Below, one piece after another: positions 20,061 to 28,589 of a DNA stretch of 64,000 bases. The first letter of the stretch is position 1; the number at the start of each line of letters is the position of its first letter. The stretch covers positions 287,543 through 351,542 of the forward strand of contig JAXMAR010000001.1 in NCBI GenBank assembly GCA_046350295.1, written 5' to 3'. The position numbers and the translations under genes are program-made. This DNA comes from JAXMAR01 sp046350295 (lineage in GTDB: Bacteria > Planctomycetota > Planctomycetia > Gemmatales > Gemmataceae). Under the pieces are notes generated by a model that had not been told where the DNA came from, ran no database searches, and saw only the letters and a program-made list of their open reading frames with translations.

Positions 20061-20258
20061 CACCAACCCCACGATTCGGAGCAAATCCTCCGGAGGTTTG
20101 ACCCTCCGGCTCCCTCTGGGCTGCGCTCGACTAGCAAACCTTAACGAGGATGCGGGCGAGGAACAAGGCGCACCGGGCAAAAAAGGAGGCGCCGGCCCGA
20201 AGGCTCAGCTTTTTTCTATGGAAATGTGGCCCCCCTTGCGGCTTTTTCCCGGTTTTCC

Positions 20259-20307
20259 AAAAAAAAGAAGCGTGAGCGACGGTGGAGCAAGACCGTCACT
20301 CACGCTT
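20259..20307 (-). terminator. Terminator with REP-like hairpin
   Basis: The arms AAGCGTGAGCGACGGT and ACCGTCACTCACGCTT (one mismatch) form a stable stem. On the minus strand it is followed by CTTC and eight T, a textbook intrinsic terminator for the gene at 20335-20691. The stem sequence is closely related to the palindrome at 49719-49762. Confidence 0.85.
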
Positions 20308-20334
20308 CCGGCTCCGAGAAGACAAGGCAAGCGC

Positions 20335-20691
20335 TTACCAGCGGCGGCCGAAAAGGCGGAAGCCGCTGCCGTAGCGCCAGCCGGAGGGGTTGGCGGCGGG
20401 GTCGAGGAAGGGATCGCGGGGCGGGCAGTAGCCGAACTTCTCGGCGCGGTCGAGGCGATCGAGGTAGTCCATCATGATGAGGTTGCGGGCGTCGTAGCCG
20501 GGGAAGAAGGCGGAGCCGTCGACGCGGTAGCCATAGCGTTGGGTGTAGGGCATGCCGTCGTAGGGGAGGTAGGTTCCGCCGCGGTAGTAGCGGTCGAGAT
20601 CGGTGGGGACGAACGATTGGGCGTCGGCCAGGGGCGCAAAGAAAGCCAGGGCCAGGGGCGCAAGGGCCCCGAGCGTGAGCGTGAAGCGCAT
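20335..20691 (-). CDS. Small secreted protein, function unknown
   Basis: The 118-residue product has a Sec signal peptide (LALAFFAPLADAQS). The mature part is rich in Tyr, Gly, Pro and Asp (YYRGGTYLPYDGMPYTQRYG), with DARNLIMMDYLDRLDRAEKFG in the middle and a C-terminal GSGFRLFGRRW. It is probably an envelope protein. No family is recognised. It is transcribed alone and ends at the terminator at 20259-20307. Confidence 0.6.
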   Translation of the reverse strand: MRFTLTLGALAPLALAFFAPLADAQSFVPTDLDRYYRGGTYLPYDGMPYTQRYGYRVDGSAFFPGYDARNLIMMDYLDRLDRAEKFGYCPPRDPFLDPAANPSGWRYGSGFRLFGRRW

Positions 20692-21041
20692 GGGAGATCC
20701 TCACGGTGAGAAAGGCGGTCGTCCGTGAGCGGAAAGGTGTCCTTCGGGCTACCGGAAGTATGCTCGCGGCGGCGCGGCGCGGCGGAGAAAAGCGGGAAAC
20801 GGGCCGCGATTGTCGCCGCGACGCCGGAATCTGGGCCGGTTGAGCCGCCTTTGTCCGCGGCGCCGTGCGGAGCGGCAAGAGAAACTTTGCCGGAAGGCCC
20901 CCCCTGCTGGACGGGAGCGCCGCCGGGGATTACACTTGGAGGGGTCGCCAACATCGCTTCTGTCGCGCTTTGCGCCCCCATCCGATCCCAGCCCGGACGC
21001 GTACCCGGAGCTCTCGTGGCGCCTTTCTCCCGGATGGCGTG
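20692..21041. other. Divergent promoter region, no gene
   Basis: These 350 bases separate the divergent genes at 20691 and 21042 and should contain both promoters. No coding or RNA gene is supported, and I cannot point to specific promoter boxes. Confidence 0.4.
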
Positions 21042-21854
21042 ATGTTTCTCAAGAACCTGGGGCGGTCGATCCGGCTGTCATTGCCGCGGAAGCTGATCTG
21101 CGACCTCGTCCACTTCGCGCACAAGATCCCAAGTGTGCCGGTGCAAAAGGAGGTCAAGCTCGGCGACCTCGAGGAGACACGCGCCAAGCTGGCGGTGCGA
21201 CCAAGCTGGGCCGCGATCTTCACCAAGGGCTACGCCCGCGTGGCGGCCGAGATGCCGGAGCTGCGCCGCGCCTATCTCTATTTCCCGTGGGCCCGGCTCT
21301 ACGAGCATCCGATCAACGTCGCCTCGGTCGCCGTCGAGCGCGATTACCAGGGCGAAAAAGGCGTCTTCTTCGCGAAGATCACGTCGCCGGACCTCATGAC
21401 ACTGGCCGATCTGGACGCATGCCTCGACCAGCACCGGACGGAGCCGGTCGAAGCGCTCGCCTCGTTCCGCACGCAGATGCGCATCACCCGCCTGCCCAAA
21501 TTCCTGCGCCGTCTCGCCTGGTGGTACGTCACCGCGGCGCGCGGCTACCGCAAGGCGAACTGGCTGGGGACGTTCGGCGTGAGCGTCTATTCGTCCCTCG
21601 GCGTCGAGTCGCTGCACCCGCTCTCGCCGCTGACGACGACGCTGAACTACGGCGTCATCCGCGACGGCGTCGCGCCGGTGCGCATCATCTACGATCATCG
21701 GGCGCTCGACGGCGCCATGGTAGCCCGCGCCCTCAACCGGCTGGAAGAGATCTTGAACACGGAGATCCTCAGCGAGCTGGCGGCGCTTCCTTGTAAAGCT
21801 GCTTCATCTTCCGAGCCAGCAGCCAATCGGTCAGGCGTGGAAACAGCTTGTTGA
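21042..21854 (+). CDS. E2-type (2-oxoacid dehydrogenase) acyltransferase-like protein, no lipoyl domain
   Basis: The 270-residue protein matches only the catalytic domain of dihydrolipoyl acyltransferases, near its end: TTTLNYGVIRDGVAPVRIIYDHRALDGAMVARAL, interrupted here for length, holds the active-site motif DHRALDG. The lipoyl and E1/E3-binding domains are absent, so it cannot work in a standard dehydrogenase complex. It may be a stand-alone acyltransferase acting on a CoA or ACP substrate. The last 86 bases overlap the end of the convergent SDR gene, and the last 28 or so residues are probably a non-family tail. The ATG at 21042 is chosen because family-like sequence begins shortly after. 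Confidence 0.65.
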   Translation: MFLKNLGRSIRLSLPRKLICDLVHFAHKIPSVPVQKEVKLGDLEETRAKLAVRPSWAAIFTKGYARVAAEMPELRRAYLYFPWARLYEHPINVASVAVERDYQGEKGVFFAKITSPDLMTLADLDACLDQHRTEPVEALASFRTQMRITRLPKFLRRLAWWYVTAARGYRKANWLGTFGVSVYSSLGVESLHPLSPLTTTLNYGVIRDGVAPVRIIYDHRALDGAMVARALNRLEEILNTEILSELAALPCKAASSSEPAANRSGVETAC

Positions 21855-22575
21855 ACCAGAGGACCCAGCGGGCCTCGCGTCCCATCACCGTCTCCGTCTT
21901 GCTCTTGCGCAGGCTCTTGATGATCCGCGCCGCCACCTTCTCCGGCGGCATACCCTTGTGAAACTGAATGTTGGCCCGTCCCTTCGCCTGCAAGAAGTGC
22001 TTCTGGAACTCGCTCTTCGTCAGCCCCGGCACGATAAGCAGCGTATCGACGTCGAAACGCGCCAGCTCGCCGCGCATTGCCTCGGTGAAGCCGCACAGGG
22101 CGTGTTTCGCCGCGGAATATTCCGACCAGCCCGGCATCGCCCGCCGGCCGCACATCGAGGAGACGTTGACGATCGCCGGCTGAACACCCTCGGTGAGCAA
22201 AGGGATAGCGAGGCGGATCAGCTCGACGGGGGCGAAGTAGCAGACCTCCATGACATAACGCATGATCTCTTCGGACGAATCGGCGAAATGAGCCCAGCTC
22301 GCGACGCCGGCGTTGTTGATGAGCACGTCAAGGCCGCCGAGTTTCTCCTGCACGTCAGCGATGGCGCGGCGGCGGTCCTCGTCCTTGGTGACATCGCCGG
22401 GAATGACAAGCGACTCGCCGGGGAGAGATGCCGCCACCTCGCGCAGCTTGTCTTCGGAGCGGGCGAAGAGGGCGAGCCGCGCCCCGGCCCGGCTGAGCTG
22501 AACGGCCAGCTCCCGGCCGATGCCTCCGGAGGCGCCGGTGATGAGAATACGGCGGGCGGTGAAATCGCGGCGCAT
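21769..22575 (-). CDS. Short-chain dehydrogenase/reductase
   Basis: This 268-residue SDR has the cofactor motif TGASGGIG (residues 14-21), the structural NNAG, and the catalytic Ser (VNVSSMCG) and Tyr-x3-Lys (YSAAK). Arg and Lys after the first strand suggest NADP(H), but this is inference. A C-terminal extension (VLWFNKLFPRLTDWLLARKM) may be amphipathic or membrane-associated, as in acylglycerone-phosphate reductase-like SDRs. It converges on the E2-like gene with an 86-base overlap, so both transcripts must run through each other's 3' end. The substrate is unknown. Confidence 0.88.
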   Translation of the reverse strand: MRRDFTARRILITGASGGIGRELAVQLSRAGARLALFARSEDKLREVAASLPGESLVIPGDVTKDEDRRRAIADVQEKLGGLDVLINNAGVASWAHFADSSEEIMRYVMEVCYFAPVELIRLAIPLLTEGVQPAIVNVSSMCGRRAMPGWSEYSAAKHALCGFTEAMRGELARFDVDTLLIVPGLTKSEFQKHFLQAKGRANIQFHKGMPPEKVAARIIKSLRKSKTETVMGREARWVLWFNKLFPRLTDWLLARKMKQLYKEAPPAR

Positions 22576-22794
22576 GATGTTGATTCGCGTCGTCTTCGAA
22601 ACGGTACAAGTTCTGCTCCATTATAAATCACAAGGACATGGTCCGATCTCTTCGGCGGCGGGAACACGAGTGTTTACAAACCCGCCTACAGCTATTAGGA
22701 TTGTTGTTTCGGGATTTGACGTTTCCCCGGTCGCCCACGGCCCCTTCAAACGTCTTGTCTCACAGCGCCCGCCTGTCCGCCGGAGAATGCGATC

Positions 22795-25700
22795 ATGGCT
22801 TTGCTGGTCGTTTGCCCGTCTTGTAAACAGCGCTTGACGTTTCCCGATCTGTTCGCCGGGCGGCAGGTGCAGTGCCCGGGTTGCATGTCCGACGTGCAGG
22901 TCACGGCAGATAACAAGGTACCGGACGCGCCGGCGAAGCCCGCCTCCGCGGCGAAAGGGCCCGCCAAGACCGATCCCGGTCGTGGCGCCGGCGCGGGAGC
23001 GATCAAAAAAGAGTCGGCGAGCCGCGCTCCGGCGCGGAACGGAAGCCGCCCGCAGGAAAGCGGTCGCGGCCCACGCTCCCGTTCGCGCGACAATCTCGAG
23101 GAGCTGCCGCTGGAGGAGTTGCCGCAAAATGAGTTTCTGGAGGAGCTTCCGTCTGAAAGGGACAACGATTATCGCATCAGTTCGCCCTATCTTCCGCGGC
23201 GCAAGTCAGGAGGCAAGGCCGTCTGGGTCACCCTACTTGTCATCCTGCTTCTGGGCGGCCTGGGCGCCGGCGGCTTCTTCCTGATCCAGGCCCTCAACAA
23301 GGAAGACCCGCCTCCGCCGATCGCCGCACTCAAGGACAAGGACGGCGACAAGGAGAAGAAGGACAAAGGCGTCGACAAGGACAAAACCCTCGACAAGGAC
23401 AAGCGCAGCGACAAGGGCGGACTCACGGAGAAAGACAAGGCCGTCGCCACCGACAAGAGCCTGGACAAGGACAAGACTGCCCTCACGGACAAAAGTCTGG
23501 ACAAAGACAAGATTATCGAAAAAGAGAAGGGGGTCGTGAGGGACAAGGGAGGCGTCCCGATCGTGGTCGGGCCCGAACCGAAGGCCGGCGAGCCGATCCC
23601 CGCCCATGCGAACATCAAGCTAGCCAAGCTGTGCCGCGGCCTCGTCGTCAACAAAGCGGGCACGGTCGCTTACGCCATGTGCGGCGACGGCACGCTCCAT
23701 TTCATCGACCTCGAACGCGACGCCGAAACCGAAACGATCAGCTTCGGTGCCGATTTCAAGATCGAAACCCTGCTTGACGGCCTTGCGCTTTCGCCGGACG
23801 AAAAAAACATCGCGTTTGGCTACGACAAGAACTCGTTGTTTGTCATCGACCTCGACAAGAAAAGCGGCACGAAGTACACCCTTCCCGCCGACACCTTCGG
23901 CGTTCGCCAGCTTGGGTTTTCGCCCGACGGCAAGCACCTCCTCGTCCTGCACACGCCGCAGCGGCTGCGCGTCCTCGACCTCGAGAAGAAGAACTTCAAC
24001 GAGATCATGGACGGCCTCTTCCCGATCCAGGCCCGCGGTTTCGTCTTTTCCGCCGATGGGTCGATCCTTGCCCTGGCCTGGGACGGCAACGACATGGCCT
24101 TTTTCGATGCCAAAGCGCTGCCGCTCGGCAAGCTCATCGCCAAGGAGAAGGCCAACCCCGAAGTACCATTTATCCCGCCGACCAGTTCGGAAACCGCTAT
24201 CGCCGCCTCGGCCGACGGCGCACTCGTGGCCGCCGGATTCGAGCGCAACCTCCGCTTCTGGGAACTGCCGTCACGCAAGCAGCAGGCGCCGCTGAAACTC
24301 GAAGGCGTCAAGCCGGGCGACACGAGCCCGATGCCGTTCTCGGCCGCGTTCTACGCCTCCGGCAGCCGTATCGCCGTCGGGACCGACCGCGGCGCGGCGT
24401 ACCTTTACCAGACGGCGACCGGGCAGCGCCGCGCGGTCCTGAATACGGGCACGACAAACCGCGTACTGAGCGTGGCCGTCACCGCGGGGGACAAGAAGCT
24501 CGTCTGCCGCAGCGACCACGCCGTGCACATCTGGGACCTGGCCAAGGTCCCGCTCGATCCGGAGGAGAAGACCGTCGTCCGAGTCGATCCGGGGAAGGAC
24601 AAGAAGGTTGACCCCGTTGGGCCGACCCCGAAGGGGGGCAAGGGCGCCGCCGATGAGACCATCGCGCTCGGGCAGCCGCTGCGTAACTTCGCCCTGAACA
24701 GGGACGGCTCGCTCCTTTACTGCCTCGTGCTGGACGGATCCATCAAAGTGTACGACATGAAGGATCGCTCTTTGAAGGAGACGATCTCGCCGCCTCCCGG
24801 CCGCAAGATCCCCACCGACACGAACCTGGGCGCCCTCGCCTTCTCCCCCGACGGCAGACGACTGGCCAGGGGCATCCACAACGTCATTCTCGAAGTCATC
24901 GACCTGAACACGAAGATCTCCACTCAACTCTGCGATGAGAAGGAATCGTACGATCTCCGCTACCTCGCGTTCGTGAGCGACCTCGAACTCGCCTCCCGCT
25001 CTCACCTCGGCGTCACGCGCATCTGGGACCTCACCACGCGAAAGACCATCCTCGATACCCAGGACCTGTTCAAGGGTGAAGTCAGTACGTTAGCGCTCGC
25101 CGTCTCACCCGACGGCAGTTACCTCGTGATACCCAAAGGCAGTACGGTCCGCGTGCTGTGGAGCGATGGCAAGTCCTTCTTCACCGACAAAGTGACGGAG
25201 GATACCTTTGCCCGCAACGATGCCTCCGCCTTTTCGCGCGACGGAAAGCGTTTCGCCATCGCTTTTGGCCACAATCTGCACGTCTGGCATTTGCCGGGCA
25301 AGAAGGAGCGCGCTGTCAGCTTCGACCTGAAGGCCGGTCTGCCCGGCGCCCCATCGTCCGTGGGCGGCCCCCTGGCGTTCTTCAAGGACGGCAACCGCAT
25401 CGCCGCCACGACCAACAACGGCACGGTTCAACTTCTCGACGTGCTCACCGGCCAGCGCCGCGCCAACCTCGAGACCGGCGTCGCGGGCGAGTCGCGCTGC
25501 GTCGCCGTCACCCCCGACGATCAACTGCTCCTGGTCGGAGCCGGCGATCAGGTCGCGGTCTTCAAGGTCGCGAGCATCGCGCTCGAGCCTGAGAATCCCG
25601 CGCTGGCCTCGATCGCCGATCCAGACCTGCCGCTCGCCAAGCTCGACCGCAAGATGCCCAAGTTCCCCTTGCCCAAGGATCCGTTCGGCAAGGACCCCCT

Positions 25701-26811
25701 CGGCAAGCTGCCTTTCCCGCCCAAGTTTCCCGTCGGCGGCGGTATCGAGGAGAAGATCACCTTCGCCGGCAAGGTCGATCCGCTCCACGGCGCCCTCATC
25801 GATCCGGACGGCAAGACCGCCCTGATCGTTCAGGCCAAGTCCGGAGTCAAGGTAATGTCGTATCCCGATTTCAAGCCCAAAGCCGCCTGGCGCCTGCCCG
25901 CCACGGTCCAGCGCGCCGTTTTCGATCGGGCCAAGGGGCTGATGTACGCTCTGGTCCGCGGCAAGGACACGTCCGGCAAGCGCGGCGGCGCCCAGATCAT
26001 GGTGTTCGACCTGCGCGATGTCATGGACTCGAAGGTAAAGCCCACCCCATCCAAGGACCTGTTCAATCCCGTCCGCTCCTTTGATCTGCCCGCGTTCTGC
26101 ACCCACATCGCCCTCTCTCCCGGTGGCGATTCGCTTTATTGTTTGGAGAACAAGCTCTCCAAGGCGGCGCGGGCGCTGCGCGTCGGCGTCGAGAAGGGCG
26201 AGGTGATGGCCGAAACGCCGTTGCATGAGCTTTCCGACGGCATGGCCCTCGCCCCCGATGGAAAACACCTCTACGTCATCAGCCGCACCGGCCCGCGCAC
26301 CGGCGCCAAGGCCGGCGGCGTTACCGGCAAGCTGCACGTGATCGATACCGCGGACATGAAAGCGGCCGTCATCGAGATCCCGATCGATCCCAACGACCTC
26401 GACGCCAACAACGACGGTCTTGTCTTTGTCAGCGGCTATGCGGGCGCCCCGGTCGCGGAAGTGCTCATCGTCGACAGCAACAACAAGGACAAGGCCGTGG
26501 TCGCCACCTGGAAGGGGATTCCGGCGGCTTCCTGCATCCGCCTCGATGAGTCGGGCAGGCGCCTGTTCGTCCGCAACACGAAGAACGCCAAGGTATCCAG
26601 TGGAGCCGCCATCGTCCTACCGCCCGTTCTGCCCGACAGCGAACTGCCGCGCGCCACCTGGGGCCTCGGGCCGGCCACCGCCACCCGCGGCGAGTTCCTT
26701 CTCACGCCCGACGGCCGCTACCTGATCTGCGAGTCCGGGACCGTCTTCTTCATCGGCGTCCCGGAGGGCTTGCCGGGCCTGGGTGGCCTGGGCGGCTTCG
26801 GCGTGCCTTGA
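22795..26811 (+). CDS. Large zinc-ribbon, membrane-anchored WD40-like propeller protein
   Basis: The 1338-residue protein begins with a zinc ribbon (Cys7, Cys10, Cys27, Cys30 in CPSCK...CPGCM), then a disordered stretch with repeated LEELP, and one membrane segment (about 142-165, VWVTLLVILLLGGLGAGGFFL). A linker of about 70 residues is almost entirely Asp-Lys repeats. The remainder is a series of WD40/YVTN-like beta-propeller repeats (GFSPDGKHLLVLHT, AFSPDGRRLARGI, ALAPDGKHLYVISR), split by a Pro/Lys-rich hinge near residue 960 (KDPFGKDPLGKLPFP). The expected topology is ribbon inside, propellers outside. GGAGA precedes the ATG. The role is probably scaffolding or sensing; no enzyme domain is seen. 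Confidence 0.85.
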   Translation: MALLVVCPSCKQRLTFPDLFAGRQVQCPGCMSDVQVTADNKVPDAPAKPASAAKGPAKTDPGRGAGAGAIKKESASRAPARNGSRPQESGRGPRSRSRDNLEELPLEELPQNEFLEELPSERDNDYRISSPYLPRRKSGGKAVWVTLLVILLLGGLGAGGFFLIQALNKEDPPPPIAALKDKDGDKEKKDKGVDKDKTLDKDKRSDKGGLTEKDKAVATDKSLDKDKTALTDKSLDKDKIIEKEKGVVRDKGGVPIVVGPEPKAGEPIPAHANIKLAKLCRGLVVNKAGTVAYAMCGDGTLHFIDLERDAETETISFGADFKIETLLDGLALSPDEKNIAFGYDKNSLFVIDLDKKSGTKYTLPADTFGVRQLGFSPDGKHLLVLHTPQRLRVLDLEKKNFNEIMDGLFPIQARGFVFSADGSILALAWDGNDMAFFDAKALPLGKLIAKEKANPEVPFIPPTSSETAIAASADGALVAAGFERNLRFWELPSRKQQAPLKLEGVKPGDTSPMPFSAAFYASGSRIAVGTDRGAAYLYQTATGQRRAVLNTGTTNRVLSVAVTAGDKKLVCRSDHAVHIWDLAKVPLDPEEKTVVRVDPGKDKKVDPVGPTPKGGKGAADETIALGQPLRNFALNRDGSLLYCLVLDGSIKVYDMKDRSLKETISPPPGRKIPTDTNLGALAFSPDGRRLARGIHNVILEVIDLNTKISTQLCDEKESYDLRYLAFVSDLELASRSHLGVTRIWDLTTRKTILDTQDLFKGEVSTLALAVSPDGSYLVIPKGSTVRVLWSDGKSFFTDKVTEDTFARNDASAFSRDGKRFAIAFGHNLHVWHLPGKKERAVSFDLKAGLPGAPSSVGGPLAFFKDGNRIAATTNNGTVQLLDVLTGQRRANLETGVAGESRCVAVTPDDQLLLVGAGDQVAVFKVASIALEPENPALASIADPDLPLAKLDRKMPKFPLPKDPFGKDPLGKLPFPPKFPVGGGIEEKITFAGKVDPLHGALIDPDGKTALIVQAKSGVKVMSYPDFKPKAAWRLPATVQRAVFDRAKGLMYALVRGKDTSGKRGGAQIMVFDLRDVMDSKVKPTPSKDLFNPVRSFDLPAFCTHIALSPGGDSLYCLENKLSKAARALRVGVEKGEVMAETPLHELSDGMALAPDGKHLYVISRTGPRTGAKAGGVTGKLHVIDTADMKAAVIEIPIDPNDLDANNDGLVFVSGYAGAPVAEVLIVDSNNKDKAVVATWKGIPAASCIRLDESGRRLFVRNTKNAKVSSGAAIVLPPVLPDSELPRATWGLGPATATRGEFLLTPDGRYLICESGTVFFIGVPEGLPGLGGLGGFGVP

Positions 26812-27493
26812 TTAACTTGCGACCTGAGGCCGTCATCCGGCGCAGATTGCCTTTTCACACGGGGGCATTTCCCTGCGCGCCCGCCGTGAGCGCTTCCGCG
26901 GACCGTCTTCGTGCAGGTCGCTCGCTGTACACGTTCCGACCCGCGAAAGACTGCGGGTAGGAGGCGCCGACGGCGCCGATGCGGGAACCGCTGCTGGCTT
27001 TCTGCCTGGCGGAAGGGGCTACGGGAAATAGAACTCCACACTCCCAACACCCGTCACGCCCAACCCGTCAAGCACTTCCTTCTTCTCTTTCAACGGCTCT
27101 TTCGCGAGCGGCGGTCGTCGTGGACTTTGTCGTTGACCAGGAAACCCTTCTGGCCGGCGCTGCCGCCCCGAAGGCGACCGAGACGCTCGTCGCACTTCCC
27201 CCTTTTCCGCGCCGCCTGAAGACCGCGGCCACCGCTGCGCGTTTTCCTCGTGAGTGAAGGAGGGCGACCTGAAACTTCTTGTTCAGGGGGACAAGGACCG
27301 GTTCGTCACGGCGCCGCGCGACGGCGGTGAAGAGTTGGACTTAGCAGCTGGCGGCGCGGCAATCGAACAACCGAGCTACCGGATTGGCGCTGGTTGGGTT
27401 ACGGTGGAGATGGGAAGGTTCCCTCCTTGGGCGTCGAGGCCGCGCGCGTTCGACGTCACGGTCACTTCTGCGCGCTTCTTGTGGAGACATGTC
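26812..27493. other. Intergenic region, no gene recognised
   Basis: These 682 bases follow the large propeller gene. Frames are open here, including one continuous with the next gene from 27254, but none shows protein family features. A short tRNA-like string occurs on the minus strand near 27360-27390, without the stems of a real tRNA. Confidence 0.4.
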
Positions 27494-28201
27494 ATGGACA
27501 CTTCGCGTTTTTCTTCGAATGCGTTTGCGGCGAACGGGCATGCGGATGCGGCGGTGCTGCGCGTGTGTCAGGGGTTGGAGGAATCCGCGACTTCACCCCG
27601 CAGGCTCGAAGACTCGCCTGCGGGCTTGGACTCGCCTGCGGGCTTGGACTCGCGCGCGGGCTTGGACTCGCGCGCGGGCTTGGACTCGCGCGCGGGTTTG
27701 GAGGAGAAGGCGGGGCGTGATGAGGCGGGGCGGTTTGCCAAGGGTTGCAAAGGGGGGCCGGGGAACCCGTACAACCGACAGGTGGCGCTCTTGAAGCGGG
27801 AGCTTCTCGATGCGGTGAAGCCTGAGGACATTCGGGAGATCGGGCAGCGGCTGGTGGCGGAGGCCAAGGAGGGGAGCGTGGCGGCGGCGCGGATCTTGTT
27901 CATGTATGTGCTGCCGAAGAACGTGGAGCCGGACCGGGTTCACCTGGATGAGTGGGATGGGTACCGGAAGGAGAAGGGGATGATGTACGAGCTGCCGAAC
28001 CTGCTGAAGGAGATGGAGCCGGATTTGACCCTGTCGATCTTCCGCGAGATGCGGCCGCACACGACGGACATGATGGGGGCCATGATGAAGCAGGCGGTGT
28101 GTGGTGGGGCGCCTGGTGTGGGGCCGCGGCCGGCGCCGGAAGGAGGAAAGAAGGCGGAAGCCAAACGGGGTAAACGGCGGGGCAAGCGCGGGAGGGGTTG
28201 A
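27494..28201 (+). CDS. DUF5681-like hypothetical protein with hexapeptide repeats
   Basis: The 235-residue protein has a variable N terminus, five tandem GLDS(P/R)A repeats (about residues 40-69), then a conserved block GRFAKGCKGGPGNPYNRQVA and KRELLDAVKPEDIREIGQRL. That block matches the small Gemmataceae proteins related to DUF5681, often seen near phage-like genes. The C terminus is a Lys/Arg/Gly tail (KRGKRRGKRGRG), suggesting nucleic-acid contact. The ATG at 27494 has GGAG about 8 bases upstream. The frame is open to 27254, but that part lacks family similarity. Function unknown. Confidence 0.65.
   Translation: MDTSRFSSNAFAANGHADAAVLRVCQGLEESATSPRRLEDSPAGLDSPAGLDSRAGLDSRAGLDSRAGLEEKAGRDEAGRFAKGCKGGPGNPYNRQVALLKRELLDAVKPEDIREIGQRLVAEAKEGSVAAARILFMYVLPKNVEPDRVHLDEWDGYRKEKGMMYELPNLLKEMEPDLTLSIFREMRPHTTDMMGAMMKQAVCGGAPGVGPRPAPEGGKKAEAKRGKRRGKRGRG
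27611..27700 (+). repeat. Five tandem 18-bp repeats
   Basis: The unit GACTCGCSYGCGGGCTTG occurs five times without gaps inside the gene at 27494-28201. Copies 1-2 read GACTCGCCTGCGGG and copies 3-5 GACTCGCGCGCGGG. The unit keeps the frame and encodes (Gly-Leu)-Asp-Ser-(Pro/Arg)-Ala. Confidence 0.9.
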
Positions 28202-28589
28202 GAGGCGGGCTGGAGCCTCTGAACCCCGGGAACATGGTGCTGATCCCGGGGTTGAGGGGTGGACTTGGGGTTGATTGAGGATCGTGAAAGCGGCGCGGGG
28301 AGGCGTTGGCGTGGAGGGTGCGCGCTTTCGATTGTGACCGAATCGCGATTAGGATTACGATTAAGATTAGGATTAGGATTGGGATTGGGAGGGATGGGGA
28401 TTCAGGAAAGGTCTTCGGATACCGGCGTTCGGCGTGTTGGAGGGATGATTTGTTCTTGCGGGGGGATGGAAGGATCGGCGGGGTGGTCGGGCTCGCGATA
28501 GCGGTGGTCCTTGAGCGTGCAGCCAGCCGCGGGGGCGGCCGGGAAAAGGCCGATGGCGCCGAGCATTTCGACGATGTGCTGCATTGGTT
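28202..28589. repeat. Hairpin plus degenerate GGATTA repeat in an intergenic region
   Basis: Arms AACCCCGGGA (28222-28231) and TCCCGGGGTT (28244-28253) form a 10-bp hairpin 21 bases after the DUF5681-like stop; it lacks a T run. At 28347-28389 lies a degenerate hexamer array (GATTAG, GATTAC, GATTAA, GATTGG). No gene is seen in the 388 bases. Confidence 0.6.

Noticed and set aside
21042..21854. Subunit of a pyruvate dehydrogenase complex
   Set aside because: No lipoyl or subunit-binding domain and no E1 or E3 genes nearby.
27344..27400. tRNA-like string on the minus strand (CCGGTAGCTCGGTTG then TTCGATTGCCG)
   Set aside because: D-loop-like and T-loop-like words occur but are too close together; no anticodon arm or pairing acceptor stem can be drawn.
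27611..27700. CRISPR-like array
   Set aside because: The 18-bp units are contiguous without spacers, are in frame in a coding region, and no cas genes are present.
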